DNA of 64,000 bases. Source: Leisingera sp. ANG-M7 (lineage in GTDB: Bacteria; Pseudomonadota; Alphaproteobacteria; Rhodobacterales; Rhodobacteraceae). Where the stretch lies: contig NZ_JWLI01000007.1 in assembly GCF_000813965.1 (NCBI RefSeq), positions 1 through 64,000 of the forward strand, in the 5' to 3' direction. Of this stretch, positions 28,209-37,775 are shown in pieces. A program made the position numbers and the translations under genes. Numbering within the stretch: the first letter of the stretch is position 1; each line of letters begins with the position of its first letter. Under the pieces are notes generated by a model, which was not told where the DNA came from, did no database searches, and was given only the letters and a program-made list of their open reading frames with translations.

Positions 28209-31200
28209 CTATCCCAGTGCGCTGTCGCAGCGGCCGCAGACGCCCTCATGCCCGTGGCTGCCGACATCCGGCAGGATCTTCCAGCAGCGCTGGCATTTTC
28301 CGCCGTCGGCCTTTTCAAACACCACCGACACGCCGTCGACTTCCGGCATCCGGAAGGCTTCCGCCGGGGCCGGATCGTTGGTCAGCGCGATGTCCGAGGT
28401 GATGCAGACATCTGCGAAGTTCACCGACTTCAGCGCCTCCAGCGCTTCACCGTCACGCACATGCACAACCGGCGAGGCCTCCAGCGAGGCACCGATTACC
28501 TTGTCGGTCCGCTGAACCTCCAGCGCCGCAGTCACCACCCGGCGGGCCTGGCGGATTTTGGACCATTTGGCGGCCAGCGGCTCGTTCAGCCAGTCGGCGG
28601 GCGTCACCGGGATGTCCTGCAAATGCACGGAGCTGCCCTCGCCCGGGTATTTCTCCAGCCAGACTTCTTCCATGGTGAAGACCAGGATCGGCGCCAGCCA
28701 AGTGGTCAGGCGGTGGAACAGGATGTCCAGCACGGTGCGGGCTGCACGGGCGTTCAGGGTGTCGCCATCGCAATAAAGTGCGTCCTTGCGGATGTCGAAA
28801 TAGAAGGCCGACAGGTCCACGGTGGCAAAGTTGAACACTGCCGAGAACACACCCTGGAAATCAAAGGTCTGATAGCCGGTGCGGACCTTGTGGTCGAGCT
28901 CGGCCAGGCGGTGCAGCACCCACTGTTCCAGCTCCGGCATATCTGCCGGGTCAACCCGCTGATCCTCGCTGAAATCACCCAAGGAGCCCAGCATGAAGCG
29001 CATGGTGTTGCGCAGGCGGCGGTAGCTATCGGCGGTGCCTTTCAGGATTTCCGGCCCGATCCGCTGGTCGGCGGTGTAATCGGTCTGGGCCACCCACAGG
29101 CGCAGGATATCGGCGCCATACTGCTTGACGACCTCCTCCGGCACGATGGTGTTGCCGAGCGACTTGGACATCTTCATGCCCTTCTCGTCCAGCGTGAAGC
29201 CGTGGGTCACCACGTTGCGGTAGGGTGCGCGGCCTTTGGTGCCGCAGGCCTGCAGCAGCGAGGAGTGGAACCAGCCGCGGTGCTGGTCGGTGCCTTCCAT
29301 GTAGACATCAGCGATGCCGTCCTCGGTGCCGTCCTCGCGGTCGCGCAGCACAAAGGCATGGGTCGAGCCGCTGTCGAACCACACGTCCAGCACGTCGAAC
29401 ACCTGGTCGTAGTCATCCGGGTCCACGGAGTTACCCAGCACCCGCGCTTTGAAACCATCCTCGTACCAGACGTCGGCGCCGTGCGCGTCGAACTCGGCTA
29501 CGATGCGCTTGTTCACCTCTTCATTGCGCAAGAGGAAGTCCGCATCGGTCGGCAGCGCGCCTTTCTTGGTGAAGCAGGTGAGCGGCACGCCCCAGGCGCG
29601 CTGGCGGCTCAGCACCCAGTCAGGGCGGCTTTCGATCATCGAATGCAGGCGGTTGCGGCCGGTTTGCGGCCACCACTTCACCAGTTCGTCGATCGAGCGC
29701 AGGGCACGTTCGCGGATGGTATCGCCCATCTCATCCATGCCGTCGTCCATCTTGCGGTCGACAGAGGCAAACCACTGCGGCGTGTTGCGGTAGATGATCG
29801 GCGCCTTGGAGCGCCAGGAATGCGGGTAGCTGTGCTTGATCTTGCCGCGCGCCAAGAGGCCGCCAACCTCAACCAGCTTGTCGATGATCTTCTTGTTGGC
29901 ATCGCCCTCGCCGCCCTTGCGGTTCAGGATGTAGGTGCCGCCGAAGAAAGGCAGATCGGCGCGGAAACCGCCGTCGTCCATCACGTTATAGGTGATCATC
30001 TGCTCCAGCATTCCAAGGTCGCGGTAGAGCTCGAACTCCTCCATACCGTGGCTGGGTGCGCAGTGGACAAAGCCGGTGCCTTCGGTGTCGGTCACAAAAG
30101 GCGCCGCGCGGAAGTCGCGGATGCCGTCCCATTCGCCGTTGGAGCCTTCGGTGCCGTGCAGAGGGTGGGCCAGGCCAACGCCTTCCAGATCGGAGACCGG
30201 CACATCGGCAACGCGGGTATACTGGTCTTCGCTCAGGCGCGCGCGCTTGAACACCTCAGCCGCCAGATTGTCGGCGAGGATGTATTTGTCGCCCACGGCG
30301 GCCCAGCATTCATCCGGGGTGCCGGTGACCTCATAGAGGCCATAGGCAATCTCCGCACCATAGACCACGGCCTTGTTCGACGGAATGGTCCAGGGAGTAG
30401 TGGTCCAGATCACCACCTGAGCGCCAGAAAGATGTGTAGCGTCTTTAGAGTAGCCTGCGACGGTCACATTCGCTCCACCGCCAGCGTTTGTTGATGCAAC
30501 TTCTTTCTTACCAATAACCTTGAACTTCACCCAGATGGTGAAGCTTTCCTTATCGTGATACTCGACCTCCGCCTCCGCCAGTGCGGTCTTCTCGACCGGC
30601 GACCACATCACCGGCTTCGAGCCCTGATAAAGCGTGCCGTTCATCAGAAATTTCATGAACTCGTCCGCGATGACAGCCTCGGCGTGGTAGTTCATGGTCA
30701 GATACGGGTCATCCCATTTGCCGGTGATGCCCAGACGCTTGAACTCCTCGCGCTGGATATCGACCCAGCTGTCGGCAAAGGCGCGGCATTCCTGGCGGAA
30801 TTCGACAACCGGCACCGCATCCTTGTTCTTGCCCTTCTTGCGGTACTGCTCCTCGATCTTCCATTCGATCGGCAGGCCATGGCAGTCCCAGCCCGGCACG
30901 TAACGGCTGTCAAAGCCCATCATCTGGTGCGAACGGACGATCATGTCCTTGATGGTCTTGTTCAGCGCGTGGCCGATATGCAGGTGGCCGTTGGCGTACG
31001 GGGGGCCGTCATGCAGGGTGAAGGGCTTGCGCTCCGCGTCGCCGCCCTTGGCCGCGGCCGCTTTCTCGCGGAGTTTGTCGTAGACGCCGATCTCGGCCCA
31101 GCGTTCCAGCCAGGCAGGCTCGCGCTTGGGCAGGCCTGCGCGCATCGGGAAACCGGTTTTCGGCAGATTCAGGGTGTCTTTATAGTCAGGCGTCTGGGGT

Positions 31201-31214
31201 GTGTCGGCGCACAT
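28209..31214 (-). CDS. ileS: Isoleucyl-tRNA synthetase IleRS
   Basis: A class I synthetase that charges tRNA(Ile). From the ATG at 31214 (AAAGGA eight bases upstream) it has 1001 residues. The HIGH motif is at 79-82 ([10 protein letters not shown]), KMSKS lies near 680 ([10 protein letters not shown]), the editing domain holds [12 protein letters not shown], and the C-terminal zinc site has CQRCWK and CGRCD. Residues about 232-266, before the editing motif, are encoded by AT-richer, atypical codons and look like an inserted stretch. The gene has its own terminator. Confidence 0.97.
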   Translation of the reverse strand: MCADTPQTPDYKDTLNLPKTGFPMRAGLPKREPAWLERWAEIGVYDKLREKAAAAKGGDAERKPFTLHDGPPYANGHLHIGHALNKTIKDMIVRSHQMMGFDSRYVPGWDCHGLPIEWKIEEQYRKKGKNKDAVPVVEFRQECRAFADSWVDIQREEFKRLGITGKWDDPYLTMNYHAEAVIADEFMKFLMNGTLYQGSKPVMWSPVEKTALAEAEVEYHDKESFTIWVKFKVIGKKEVASTNAGGGANVTVAGYSKDATHLSGAQVVIWTTTPWTIPSNKAVVYGAEIAYGLYEVTGTPDECWAAVGDKYILADNLAAEVFKRARLSEDQYTRVADVPVSDLEGVGLAHPLHGTEGSNGEWDGIRDFRAAPFVTDTEGTGFVHCAPSHGMEEFELYRDLGMLEQMITYNVMDDGGFRADLPFFGGTYILNRKGGEGDANKKIIDKLVEVGGLLARGKIKHSYPHSWRSKAPIIYRNTPQWFASVDRKMDDGMDEMGDTIRERALRSIDELVKWWPQTGRNRLHSMIESRPDWVLSRQRAWGVPLTCFTKKGALPTDADFLLRNEEVNKRIVAEFDAHGADVWYEDGFKARVLGNSVDPDDYDQVFDVLDVWFDSGSTHAFVLRDREDGTEDGIADVYMEGTDQHRGWFHSSLLQACGTKGRAPYRNVVTHGFTLDEKGMKMSKSLGNTIVPEEVVKQYGADILRLWVAQTDYTADQRIGPEILKGTADSYRRLRNTMRFMLGSLGDFSEDQRVDPADMPELEQWVLHRLAELDHKVRTGYQTFDFQGVFSAVFNFATVDLSAFYFDIRKDALYCDGDTLNARAARTVLDILFHRLTTWLAPILVFTMEEVWLEKYPGEGSSVHLQDIPVTPADWLNEPLAAKWSKIRQARRVVTAALEVQRTDKVIGASLEASPVVHVRDGEALEALKSVNFADVCITSDIALTNDPAPAEAFRMPEVDGVSVVFEKADGGKCQRCWKILPDVGSHGHEGVCGRCDSALG

Positions 31215-31447
31215 CGGGGGCGTCCTTTGGATGATCAAGGTCGGAAATTGGGATATTCGGTTCGGCGCGATGGCTCAAGCGCCTTTGCCCGGCGGCTCAA
31301 TGGTTTCAGAGCGCCGGGGATATAATTCGAATAATGATGGCCGCGAATAGGGACATGAAGCGCCTTATAGGACGGGGCTGCGGCGGGGTAAAGCGGCAGT
31401 TGCGGCGCATTTTGATGAGGGCAGCGAGCGGAACCGCCCATCCTGCG

Positions 31448-31936
31448 TCACCGTACCAGCCAGACACCCAGATCCGGGCGGGCCAGCATCAGCCAGAGGA
31501 TTGCCAGAACCGCGGCAAAGGCCGGAATGCCGCAGGCAAACCAGATCGCAAACAGGCGGTGGTAACGGGCGGGCAGTGCCCCTCCCGTCTCTGCCGCCGC
31601 CCGCGCCAGATTGCGCAGCCGCAGCTGGATCCAGACCACCGGCAGCCAGAACAGCCCAGTCAGCACATAAAGCCCCAGCGACAGCGCCAGCCAGCCGGTG
31701 CTCAGCGGCCAACCCAGCCGCCAGGCAAGAAGCCCGCCTGTTATAGGCTGGGCAATCACTGCCGTTGCGGTGAACAGGAGGTCGGCCACCACCACCACGC
31801 TTGCAGTGTGGGCAATCAGCGCCGCGTCCCGTGTCCGGTGCGCCATCAGCATGAAGAAGGCGATGCCCGCGCCGGTTCCCAGCAGCACGCAGGCGCCAAT
31901 CACATGCAGCCACCGCAGGATCAGGTCCGCATCCAC
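31448..31936 (-). CDS. DUF2269 family integral membrane protein
   Basis: The 162-residue protein has four hydrophobic segments (about 5-30, 45-65, 78-105 and 125-150) and the family's typical N-terminus (LRWLHVIGACVLLGTGAGIAFFMLMAHRT). Function is unknown. It starts with GTG (cac at 31934-31936) just two bases after the upstream gene's stop, so it is translationally coupled to the SDR-membrane fusion. Confidence 0.8.
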   Translation of the reverse strand: MDADLILRWLHVIGACVLLGTGAGIAFFMLMAHRTRDAALIAHTASVVVVADLLFTATAVIAQPITGGLLAWRLGWPLSTGWLALSLGLYVLTGLFWLPVVWIQLRLRNLARAAAETGGALPARYHRLFAIWFACGIPAFAAVLAILWLMLARPDLGVWLVR

Positions 31937-31937
31937 C

Positions 31938-33245
31938 TCAGCGCTCCTGCAGCAGCTGATGGGTGATCAGCGCCAGCAGCAGGCCCGGCAGCACCTTGAC
32001 CAGCGGCCCCAGCGGATCCGCCCACATGTGCGGTGTGACAGCGGTGGCTGCAGCCAGGTAGATCAGCGAGACCGCTGCCATCCCCAAACAAGCGCGCGCC
32101 GCCCAGGGCCGCCACAGGATGGCCAGTCCCAGGGCGATGTCGGCCAGCGACCAGAAGGCAACGCTGGCTTTCGCCGGCAGGCTACCCCAGCCTGAGTCCG
32201 TCAGCACCGTTGCAGCCTCCTCCAGCTGCCAAAGACCGATCAAACCCGAGGCCAGCCAGAACAGGCACAGCACCGCGACGGCGACCGGCATCAGCAGTGC
32301 CAGCCGCGCCTCCAGCCGCTGGGCGCGCCCCGAAGGCAGCGGCTGATAGATGGCCTTGAGCGGTGCAATCCCCTGCCCCATAGCGGCCCGGTACGGTGCG
32401 GGATCGCCGCACACGCCGCTCTGGATTTCGGCCATTGCGGTGGTGCGCAGCGGCGAACGCCAGCCCAGCCTTCCGAAAGCGTCGGCATATCGCGCCACCG
32501 GCGGCAGCAGCCAGTCCGGCAGGCGCAGCAGCCTGCGCGCCGGGGCAAACCCCAGCCACGCCCGTGTCTCTGCCAGCACCTCCGCCAGCGTATGCGGCTG
32601 GTCCTCCACCAGATCATAGGTGCCCTGCGGCAGATTTTCCTGCAGCGCCGCAGCAACCGCTGCGGCAAGATCGGCCATACCGATGCATTGCACCGGCGCG
32701 TCTGCCAGCGCCACCGGCTGCACCAGCGGCACCGCCGCCAGCATCCGCAGCAGACCGGTGCCGCCATAGGCATTTTGCCCGATCACCAGCCCCGGCTTCA
32801 GGATACGCAGCGGTGCGCCAGCGGCCCGCAAGGCTGCATCCCCCCGCCCCTTGCTGCGCATGAACTCTGTCCCGGCATCCGGCCCTGCCCCGGCTGCTGA
32901 AATCTGCACCACGGCGATACCCCGTTCTACACAGGCTGCCCCCAAGGCTGCGATGGCCGTGTGGTGCACCATCTCCAGCTCGCCCGGCGCCATATCCTGC
33001 AGAACCCCCGCGCAATTGACCACGGCGTCCGCATCCTGCAGCAGCGGCGCCCAATCCTCAGGCCGCAACAGCCGCAGCAAGTCGCCCTGCACAAAGGAAA
33101 CCCCAGGCAGCACCCGCGCTGCCTGCGCGGCGCTGCGGCCCAGGCCGGTCACATGAATTCCAGCGGCCCGCAAGGCACGCACGACCTCGGCCCCGATAAA
33201 CCCGTAGGCGCCCAGAATCAGCACCCGCTTTGCGCTCTCCGCCAT
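31938..33245 (-). CDS. NAD(P)-binding SDR fused to a DoxX-like membrane domain
   Basis: The N-terminal 300 residues form an extended/atypical short-chain dehydrogenase with VLILGAYGFIGAEVVRAL (GxxGxxG) at the start and an NmrA/YbjT-like body (NCAGVLQDM, VQISAAGAG). The canonical Tyr-x3-Lys is not clear. The last 130 residues hold four hydrophobic spans resembling DoxX. From the ATG at 33245 it has 435 residues; a TTG start at 33266 is possible. The DUF2269 gene follows directly, suggesting a small membrane redox unit. The substrate is unknown. Confidence 0.82.
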   Translation of the reverse strand: MAESAKRVLILGAYGFIGAEVVRALRAAGIHVTGLGRSAAQAARVLPGVSFVQGDLLRLLRPEDWAPLLQDADAVVNCAGVLQDMAPGELEMVHHTAIAALGAACVERGIAVVQISAAGAGPDAGTEFMRSKGRGDAALRAAGAPLRILKPGLVIGQNAYGGTGLLRMLAAVPLVQPVALADAPVQCIGMADLAAAVAAALQENLPQGTYDLVEDQPHTLAEVLAETRAWLGFAPARRLLRLPDWLLPPVARYADAFGRLGWRSPLRTTAMAEIQSGVCGDPAPYRAAMGQGIAPLKAIYQPLPSGRAQRLEARLALLMPVAVAVLCLFWLASGLIGLWQLEEAATVLTDSGWGSLPAKASVAFWSLADIALGLAILWRPWAARACLGMAAVSLIYLAAATAVTPHMWADPLGPLVKVLPGLLLALITHQLLQER

Positions 33246-33402
33246 CAATGAATGCCTTTTTGCCAAATCTCCCGCTCACCATAACGGCAGCAGCCGCAGG
33301 CGCCAGCGCTGCCGCAAGCTCAGATTGCGGCAGATGCGCCTTTGCCCTTCCGCTCGGCTTGGCTTCCACTTATCTACAGGCCAAAGCAGGCCGGAGCAGA
33401 CA

Positions 33403-33825
33403 ATGACCGACACCGGAACACAGAACCCGCTGGCGCGGTTCGAGATCACCACGGAGGAGATTTCCCGCGTGGTTGCCGTGTTTTACATGCAGGTGCGTGC
33501 GGACGACGTGCTGGGGCCGGTGTTTGCCGCCCATGTCACCGACTGGCCGGAACATGAAGAGAAGATCGCGGGCTTCTGGCGCAATGCGATCCTGCGCGAG
33601 CGCAGCTACAGCGGCAATCCGATGCGGGTGCACGTAAGCCGCCCCGACGTTAAGGCAGAGCATTTCCCCCTGTGGCTGGGCCTGTTCCACCAGGTGCTGC
33701 GGGCGGAGCTGCCGGAAGGCACCGCGCTGCAATGGGGCGCCCTGGCGGACCGTATCGGCGAAGGTTTCCGCACCGGCGTGGTGGCCATGCGCCAGCCCAA
33801 GGACCAGCCCCCGAAACTGTTCTGA
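33403..33825 (+). CDS. Group III truncated haemoglobin
   Basis: The 140-residue globin fits the trHb3 type (VVAVFYMQVRADDVLGPVFAAHV, WPEHEEKIAGFWRNAIL, HFPLWLGLFHQVL). The proximal histidine is probably in AEHFPLW. Such proteins bind oxygen or nitric oxide; the physiological role is unsettled. GGAG precedes the ATG at 33403. It is divergent from the SDR gene. Confidence 0.88.
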   Translation: MTDTGTQNPLARFEITTEEISRVVAVFYMQVRADDVLGPVFAAHVTDWPEHEEKIAGFWRNAILRERSYSGNPMRVHVSRPDVKAEHFPLWLGLFHQVLRAELPEGTALQWGALADRIGEGFRTGVVAMRQPKDQPPKLF

Positions 33826-33831
33826 CGGCGT

Positions 33832-34821
33832 CTATTTTTCTTTTGAAAACAAACCCGTCAACGCCCGCTGCACCACCTTGCGGGTGCTGGGTTTGTGCTG
33901 CGCGGAGAACGGCATCGGGCGGCAAACCTCCATCGCGGCGATGCCAACGCGGGCGGACAGGGCACCGTTGACCAGCCCCTCGCCGAAACGGCGGGAGAGC
34001 TTGGACAGCACCGACCCGCCCAGCACCGGCTCCAGCAGGTCATCGCCTGCGGCCACTGCGCCGGTGGCGGCCAGATGCGCCAGCACCGCGCGGGTCAGCC
34101 TCCAGGAGCTGAAGAACCCCGCCCGGCCGCCATAAATCCCGGCCACCCGGCGGATCATCCTGAGCGAGGAGACCAGCGCCGTCAGGATGTCAGCCAGCGC
34201 CATCGGAACCAGTGCCGTTACCGTGGCGACCTGGCGGGCCGCCGCCTCCACCTCGCGCAAGGCAATGGCGTCCAGCGGCACCAGCAGTTCTTCCTCTGCC
34301 AGCAGCAGCAGCGCGTCGCCGTCCATCACCTCCGCCTGCCGCTCTGCCAGCCTTGCCTGATGCCAGCTGAGATCCTCGCGCCCGTTGTAGAAAGCCTCCA
34401 GCCGGGTGGCGAAGGCGCGGGCGGCGGTCAGATCCACGGCCTCCGCTGCCTGCTGGCGCAAGGCATCGACCCGGCGCAGCCGGGAGAGCGCGGCCAGTTC
34501 ACGCAAGGCCATCGCCAGCGCCAGCAGCAGGAGCAGCCCCAGACCAGCGGTAACGGCCCAGCCCAGCACCGGCACCCGCGCGATCAGGCCAGCGGCAAAA
34601 TCCCAGGCCGCGACGGAGGCCATGGCGCTGAATACCGCCACCAGCAGCGCCCAGAACCAGCGGGCCAGCCGCGAGGGGCGCCGCGCCGCGATGCGGGCCG
34701 CCTGCTCCATAGCATTCGGCCGCGCAGCCAGCGGTGCGGGATCAGGCACCGGCGGCGCCTCAGTGACAGACGGGACGCCAGCGTCTTCCTCCAGATCAAA
34801 CAGGACCGGCTTGTTGCTCAT
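33832..34821 (-). CDS. TIGR01620 / DUF697 membrane protein (YcjF-like)
   Basis: The 329-residue protein has a cytoplasmic N-terminus, two close membrane spans (about 55-75 and 85-110), and a DUF697 C-terminal domain rich in Ala. It is the partner usually encoded after the YcjX GTPase. The ATG at 34821 has GGAGG eight bases upstream and overlaps the stop of the GNAT gene by four bases. In enterics the ycjXF pair responds to envelope stress. Confidence 0.85.
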   Translation of the reverse strand: MSNKPVLFDLEEDAGVPSVTEAPPVPDPAPLAARPNAMEQAARIAARRPSRLARWFWALLVAVFSAMASVAAWDFAAGLIARVPVLGWAVTAGLGLLLLLALAMALRELAALSRLRRVDALRQQAAEAVDLTAARAFATRLEAFYNGREDLSWHQARLAERQAEVMDGDALLLLAEEELLVPLDAIALREVEAAARQVATVTALVPMALADILTALVSSLRMIRRVAGIYGGRAGFFSSWRLTRAVLAHLAATGAVAAGDDLLEPVLGGSVLSKLSRRFGEGLVNGALSARVGIAAMEVCRPMPFSAQHKPSTRKVVQRALTGLFSKEK

Positions 34822-35273
34822 GCCGCGGCCTCCGGGGCGGTGCGCCATTCATAGGCGATGTCGGGCAGGCCTTCCTCGTTGTTCAGGCCATCGCCCCGCC
34901 CGGTCTCAGTGAACCCTTCGCGCTGGTAGAACCGCTGCGCACGGCCGTTGGCCGTGAAGGTGCGCAGGGAGAGCCGCGGGGATGCAGCCTTGGCGGCATC
35001 CAGCAGCATCTTGCCGGCGCCCTGCCCGCAGGCGCCCGGAGCAAGGTAGAGAGAGCAGACCTCCTCCTCCTTGCGGGCGAGGAACCCGAGGATTGCTCCG
35101 TCCCGCTCTGCCACTGTGACCCAGCCGCGGTCGATCATGACGCCGCAGAAAAAGATAACCTCGGCAGAGGAGTAAAGCTTGGGCATCCAGGCGGTATCCT
35201 GCTGAAACCGGTAGAGAATTTCCCCAACCGTTCCGGCATCCAAAGGCGTGGCAGGGCGCAGGGAGAGGGTCAC
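34818..35273 (-). CDS. GNAT family N-acetyltransferase
   Basis: The 151-residue protein has the acetyl-CoA binding motif (SLYLAPGACGQGAGKMLLDAAKA) and a C-terminal RAQRFYQREGFTETG typical of GNATs. It starts with GTG, overlapping the ycjX stop by four bases (GTGA), and its stop overlaps the next gene. The acceptor substrate is unknown. Insertion of an acetyltransferase between ycjX and ycjF-like genes is the only special feature. Confidence 0.87.
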   Translation of the reverse strand: MTLSLRPATPLDAGTVGEILYRFQQDTAWMPKLYSSAEVIFFCGVMIDRGWVTVAERDGAILGFLARKEEEVCSLYLAPGACGQGAGKMLLDAAKAASPRLSLRTFTANGRAQRFYQREGFTETGRGDGLNNEEGLPDIAYEWRTAPEAAA

Positions 35274-36682
35274 AGGGCGTCTCCGATCAAGAAGTCTGCG
35301 GCGCGGTCCAGGCGGATATGCGGCGGCCCGCTGCCGTGTTTCAGGGTGAGTGGTGCGGGCGCAAAAGCCATCGACTGGTAATCGCCCTCCAGCCAGCGTT
35401 CGGCGCCTTGCCGCGCCGGGGTCAGCAGCTGGGCCGGGTCCTGCGGCAAAGCGCCGGGGTAGAAGGCCGCCTGCTTGCCGCTCTCCAGCAAGGTGCCGCG
35501 CACGCAGGGCAGCTCGGTGCCATTGTGCAGGCGCATTTCTTCCGTGGTGGTGCGCAGGGAGGCCATCGCCAGCGCCGCGGTTCCGGCGCCTGCAAAGCGG
35601 GCACGGTCCTGCGCCTCGCGCGTGAGCGCCTCGATGATAGCGGTCATCTGGGGATGCTGGGCATGGTGCAGGTGGTCGGCCTTGGTCGCGGCAAAAAGGA
35701 TTTTCTCCACCCGTTTGCCGCCCAGAAGCCGGGTCAGGAAATGATTGCGCCCCGGTTTGAAGGCGCTGAGGATATCCGTCATCGCATGGCGCAGATCCTC
35801 CACCTCCTGCGGCCCGGAATGGATCGCCGAGAGCGCATCCACCAGCACCACCTGCCGATCGATACGGGCGAAGTGGTCGCGGAAGAACGGTTTCACGACC
35901 TTGGATTTATAGGCCTCGTAGCGGCGCTCCATCTCGCGCCAGAGGCTTCCGCGCGGGGCGCTGGCCTCCGGTGGCAGCGGGGCGAAGGTCAGCACTGGCG
36001 AGCCTTCCAGATCGCCCGGCAGCAGGAAACGGCCCGGGGTGCAGTCGTAGAAGCCAGCCGTGCGGGCGGTTGTCAGGTATTCCGTGAAGGCGGCGGCGAG
36101 CGCCTGCGCCTGCGGCTCGTCATGCGTCCCTGCGGGGACAGCCTTGGATTGCTCTGCCAGGAAGCGGTCCGCCTGCGGACGGCTGGCAATGCGGGACAGC
36201 ACATCTGCAGACCACTCGGCGTAGGTCTTGTCCAGCAAAGCCAGATCCAGCAGCCATTCGCCGGGATAGTCGACAATATCCAAATGCAGTGTGCGCGGCC
36301 CCTGCAGGCCTGCCAGGAGGCCGGCGGGCCGCACCTTCAGGCTGAGACGCAGCTCGGAAACCGCCCTTGTGCTGTCCGGCCAATGGGGTGACGGCCCGGT
36401 CAGCGCCGCGAGGTGGTTTTCATAGTCGAACCGCGGCACGGTGTCGTCGGGCTGGGGCTGCAGGAAGGCGGCCTCGATCCGGCCCTCGCGCGCGGCGCCG
36501 AGCTGCAGCATCCGGCCCCGGTCCATCAGGTTGGCGACCAGCGAGGTGATGAATACCGTCTTGCCGGAACGCGCCAGCCCGGTGACCCCCAGCCGGATCG
36601 GCCGGTCGAACAGCGCCGCGGAAAGGCCGCTGGCGGCGCTCTCCACCCCGCTCATCACCCCGTCTGCAAGGGAGGTTATCAC
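35270..36682 (-). CDS. ycjX: YcjX family GTP-binding protein
   Basis: The 470-residue protein is a dynamin-like P-loop GTPase; Walker A is GLARSGKT (LGVTGLARSGKTVFITSLVANL), and DYPGEWLLDL is the G3-like segment. I placed the start at the GTG at 36682 (V-ITSLADGV); the frame continues upstream but runs antisense into truA. It is first in a three-gene operon with GNAT and the YcjF-like gene and is divergent from truA. Confidence 0.88.
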   Translation of the reverse strand: MITSLADGVMSGVESAASGLSAALFDRPIRLGVTGLARSGKTVFITSLVANLMDRGRMLQLGAAREGRIEAAFLQPQPDDTVPRFDYENHLAALTGPSPHWPDSTRAVSELRLSLKVRPAGLLAGLQGPRTLHLDIVDYPGEWLLDLALLDKTYAEWSADVLSRIASRPQADRFLAEQSKAVPAGTHDEPQAQALAAAFTEYLTTARTAGFYDCTPGRFLLPGDLEGSPVLTFAPLPPEASAPRGSLWREMERRYEAYKSKVVKPFFRDHFARIDRQVVLVDALSAIHSGPQEVEDLRHAMTDILSAFKPGRNHFLTRLLGGKRVEKILFAATKADHLHHAQHPQMTAIIEALTREAQDRARFAGAGTAALAMASLRTTTEEMRLHNGTELPCVRGTLLESGKQAAFYPGALPQDPAQLLTPARQGAERWLEGDYQSMAFAPAPLTLKHGSGPPHIRLDRAADFLIGDAL

Positions 36683-36797
36683 CAAGGCCCTGATCCTGCT
36701 CTGTTCTTGCTGCTGACAAGATAGGCAGCATCCCGCCCGGATACCAGAGCGCACACGGGGCTTGCCCCGGCCCGGCCCTGTTGCTACTTGCCCGGCC

Positions 36798-37565
36798 ATG
36801 CCGCGTTTTGCTTTGAAAGTCGAATACCAAGGGAAGCCTTTTGCCGGCTGGCAAAGGCAGAAGGACCTGCCGTCGGTGCAGGGGGCGATCGAGGCTGCGC
36901 TGGCGCGGCTGGAGCCTGGGGAGCACACCATCGCTGCGGCCGGGCGCACAGATACCGGCGTGCACGGGCTGGGACAGGTTGCGCATTGCGACATGGCCAA
37001 GGAGTGGGACCCGTTCCGCCTGTCGGAAGCGCTGAATTACCACCTGAAACCCGATCCGGTTGCCATCGTCGACTGCGCCCGGGTGGAGGGGGACTGGCAC
37101 GCGCGGTTCTCAGCCGTGGAGCGGCAGTATCTGTTCCGCATCCTGATCCGCCGCGCACCAGCCACCCATGACGCCGGCCAGGTCTGGCAGATCAGCCACG
37201 ATCTGGATGCAGACGCCATGCAGGATGCCGCCAACCATCTGATTGGAAACCATGATTTCACCACCTTCCGCTCCTCGATCTGCCAGGCGGCGAGCCCGGT
37301 CAAGACGCTGGATGAGCTGCGGGTGGAACGCGTGCAGGGTTTCTCCGGGCCGGAAATCCATTTCCATGTACGCGCCCGCAGCTTCCTGCACAATCAGGTC
37401 CGCAGCTTTGTCGGCACCCTGGAACGTGTGGGCGCCGGGGCTTGGGAACCGGAGGATGTGAGGTCTGCGCTGGAGGCCTGCGACCGGGCGGCCTGCGGGC
37501 CGGTCTGCCCGGGCCACGGCCTCTATCTAGCGCGGGTGGGATATCCGGACGATCCCTTTGCCTGA
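36798..37565 (+). CDS. truA: tRNA pseudouridine(38-40) synthase TruA
   Basis: TruA isomerises uridines 38-40 in the tRNA anticodon arm. From the ATG at 36798 the protein has 255 residues, with the catalytic Asp at position 52 in [11 protein letters not shown] and the C-terminal motifs [17 protein letters not shown] and [11 protein letters not shown]. Length is normal. The upstream region is shared with the divergent ycjX. Confidence 0.95.
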   Translation: MPRFALKVEYQGKPFAGWQRQKDLPSVQGAIEAALARLEPGEHTIAAAGRTDTGVHGLGQVAHCDMAKEWDPFRLSEALNYHLKPDPVAIVDCARVEGDWHARFSAVERQYLFRILIRRAPATHDAGQVWQISHDLDADAMQDAANHLIGNHDFTTFRSSICQAASPVKTLDELRVERVQGFSGPEIHFHVRARSFLHNQVRSFVGTLERVGAGAWEPEDVRSALEACDRAACGPVCPGHGLYLARVGYPDDPFA

Positions 37566-37576
37566 GCCCGGAAATG

Positions 37577-37622
37577 GGGGGTGACATCCGTACACCCCCT
37601 GTGCACCGCTTGTGCACCCCCA
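37577..37622. repeat. Inverted repeat and three 11-bp phased direct repeats
   Basis: GGGGGTG at 37577-37583 pairs with CACCCCC at 37593-37599. Direct repeats GTACACCCCCT (37590), GTGCACCGCTT (37601) and GTGCACCCCCA (37612) start exactly 11 bases apart, so they lie on one face of the helix. The array is 12 bases after the truA stop and 154 bases before the NYN gene. It may be a protein-binding array. Confidence 0.7.
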
Positions 37623-37775
37623 AGACAGCACCCATCTGACCGGCGGGCCGTTAGGCCGCCATTTAATCGCCACAACACCCGTTCATACTTGCCGGAACAC
37701 AGGCAAACCGGCAGCCCCCTGCGGCGGTATTGAGCACCGCTGCGGCAATCAGAAACAAAAAGGCAGAGCACCCGA

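Noticed and set aside
28197-30494. Long plus-strand open frame (about 765 codons) opposite ileS
   Set aside because: It is antisense to ileS with all motifs intact, and its composition is that of a shadow frame.
36683-37000. N-terminal extension of ycjX into truA
   Set aside because: The sequence is antisense to the conserved start of truA; a GTG at 36682 gives the usual family length.
37590-37622. Three short direct repeats as a CRISPR-like array
   Set aside because: The units are 11 bp with no spacers and no cas genes.
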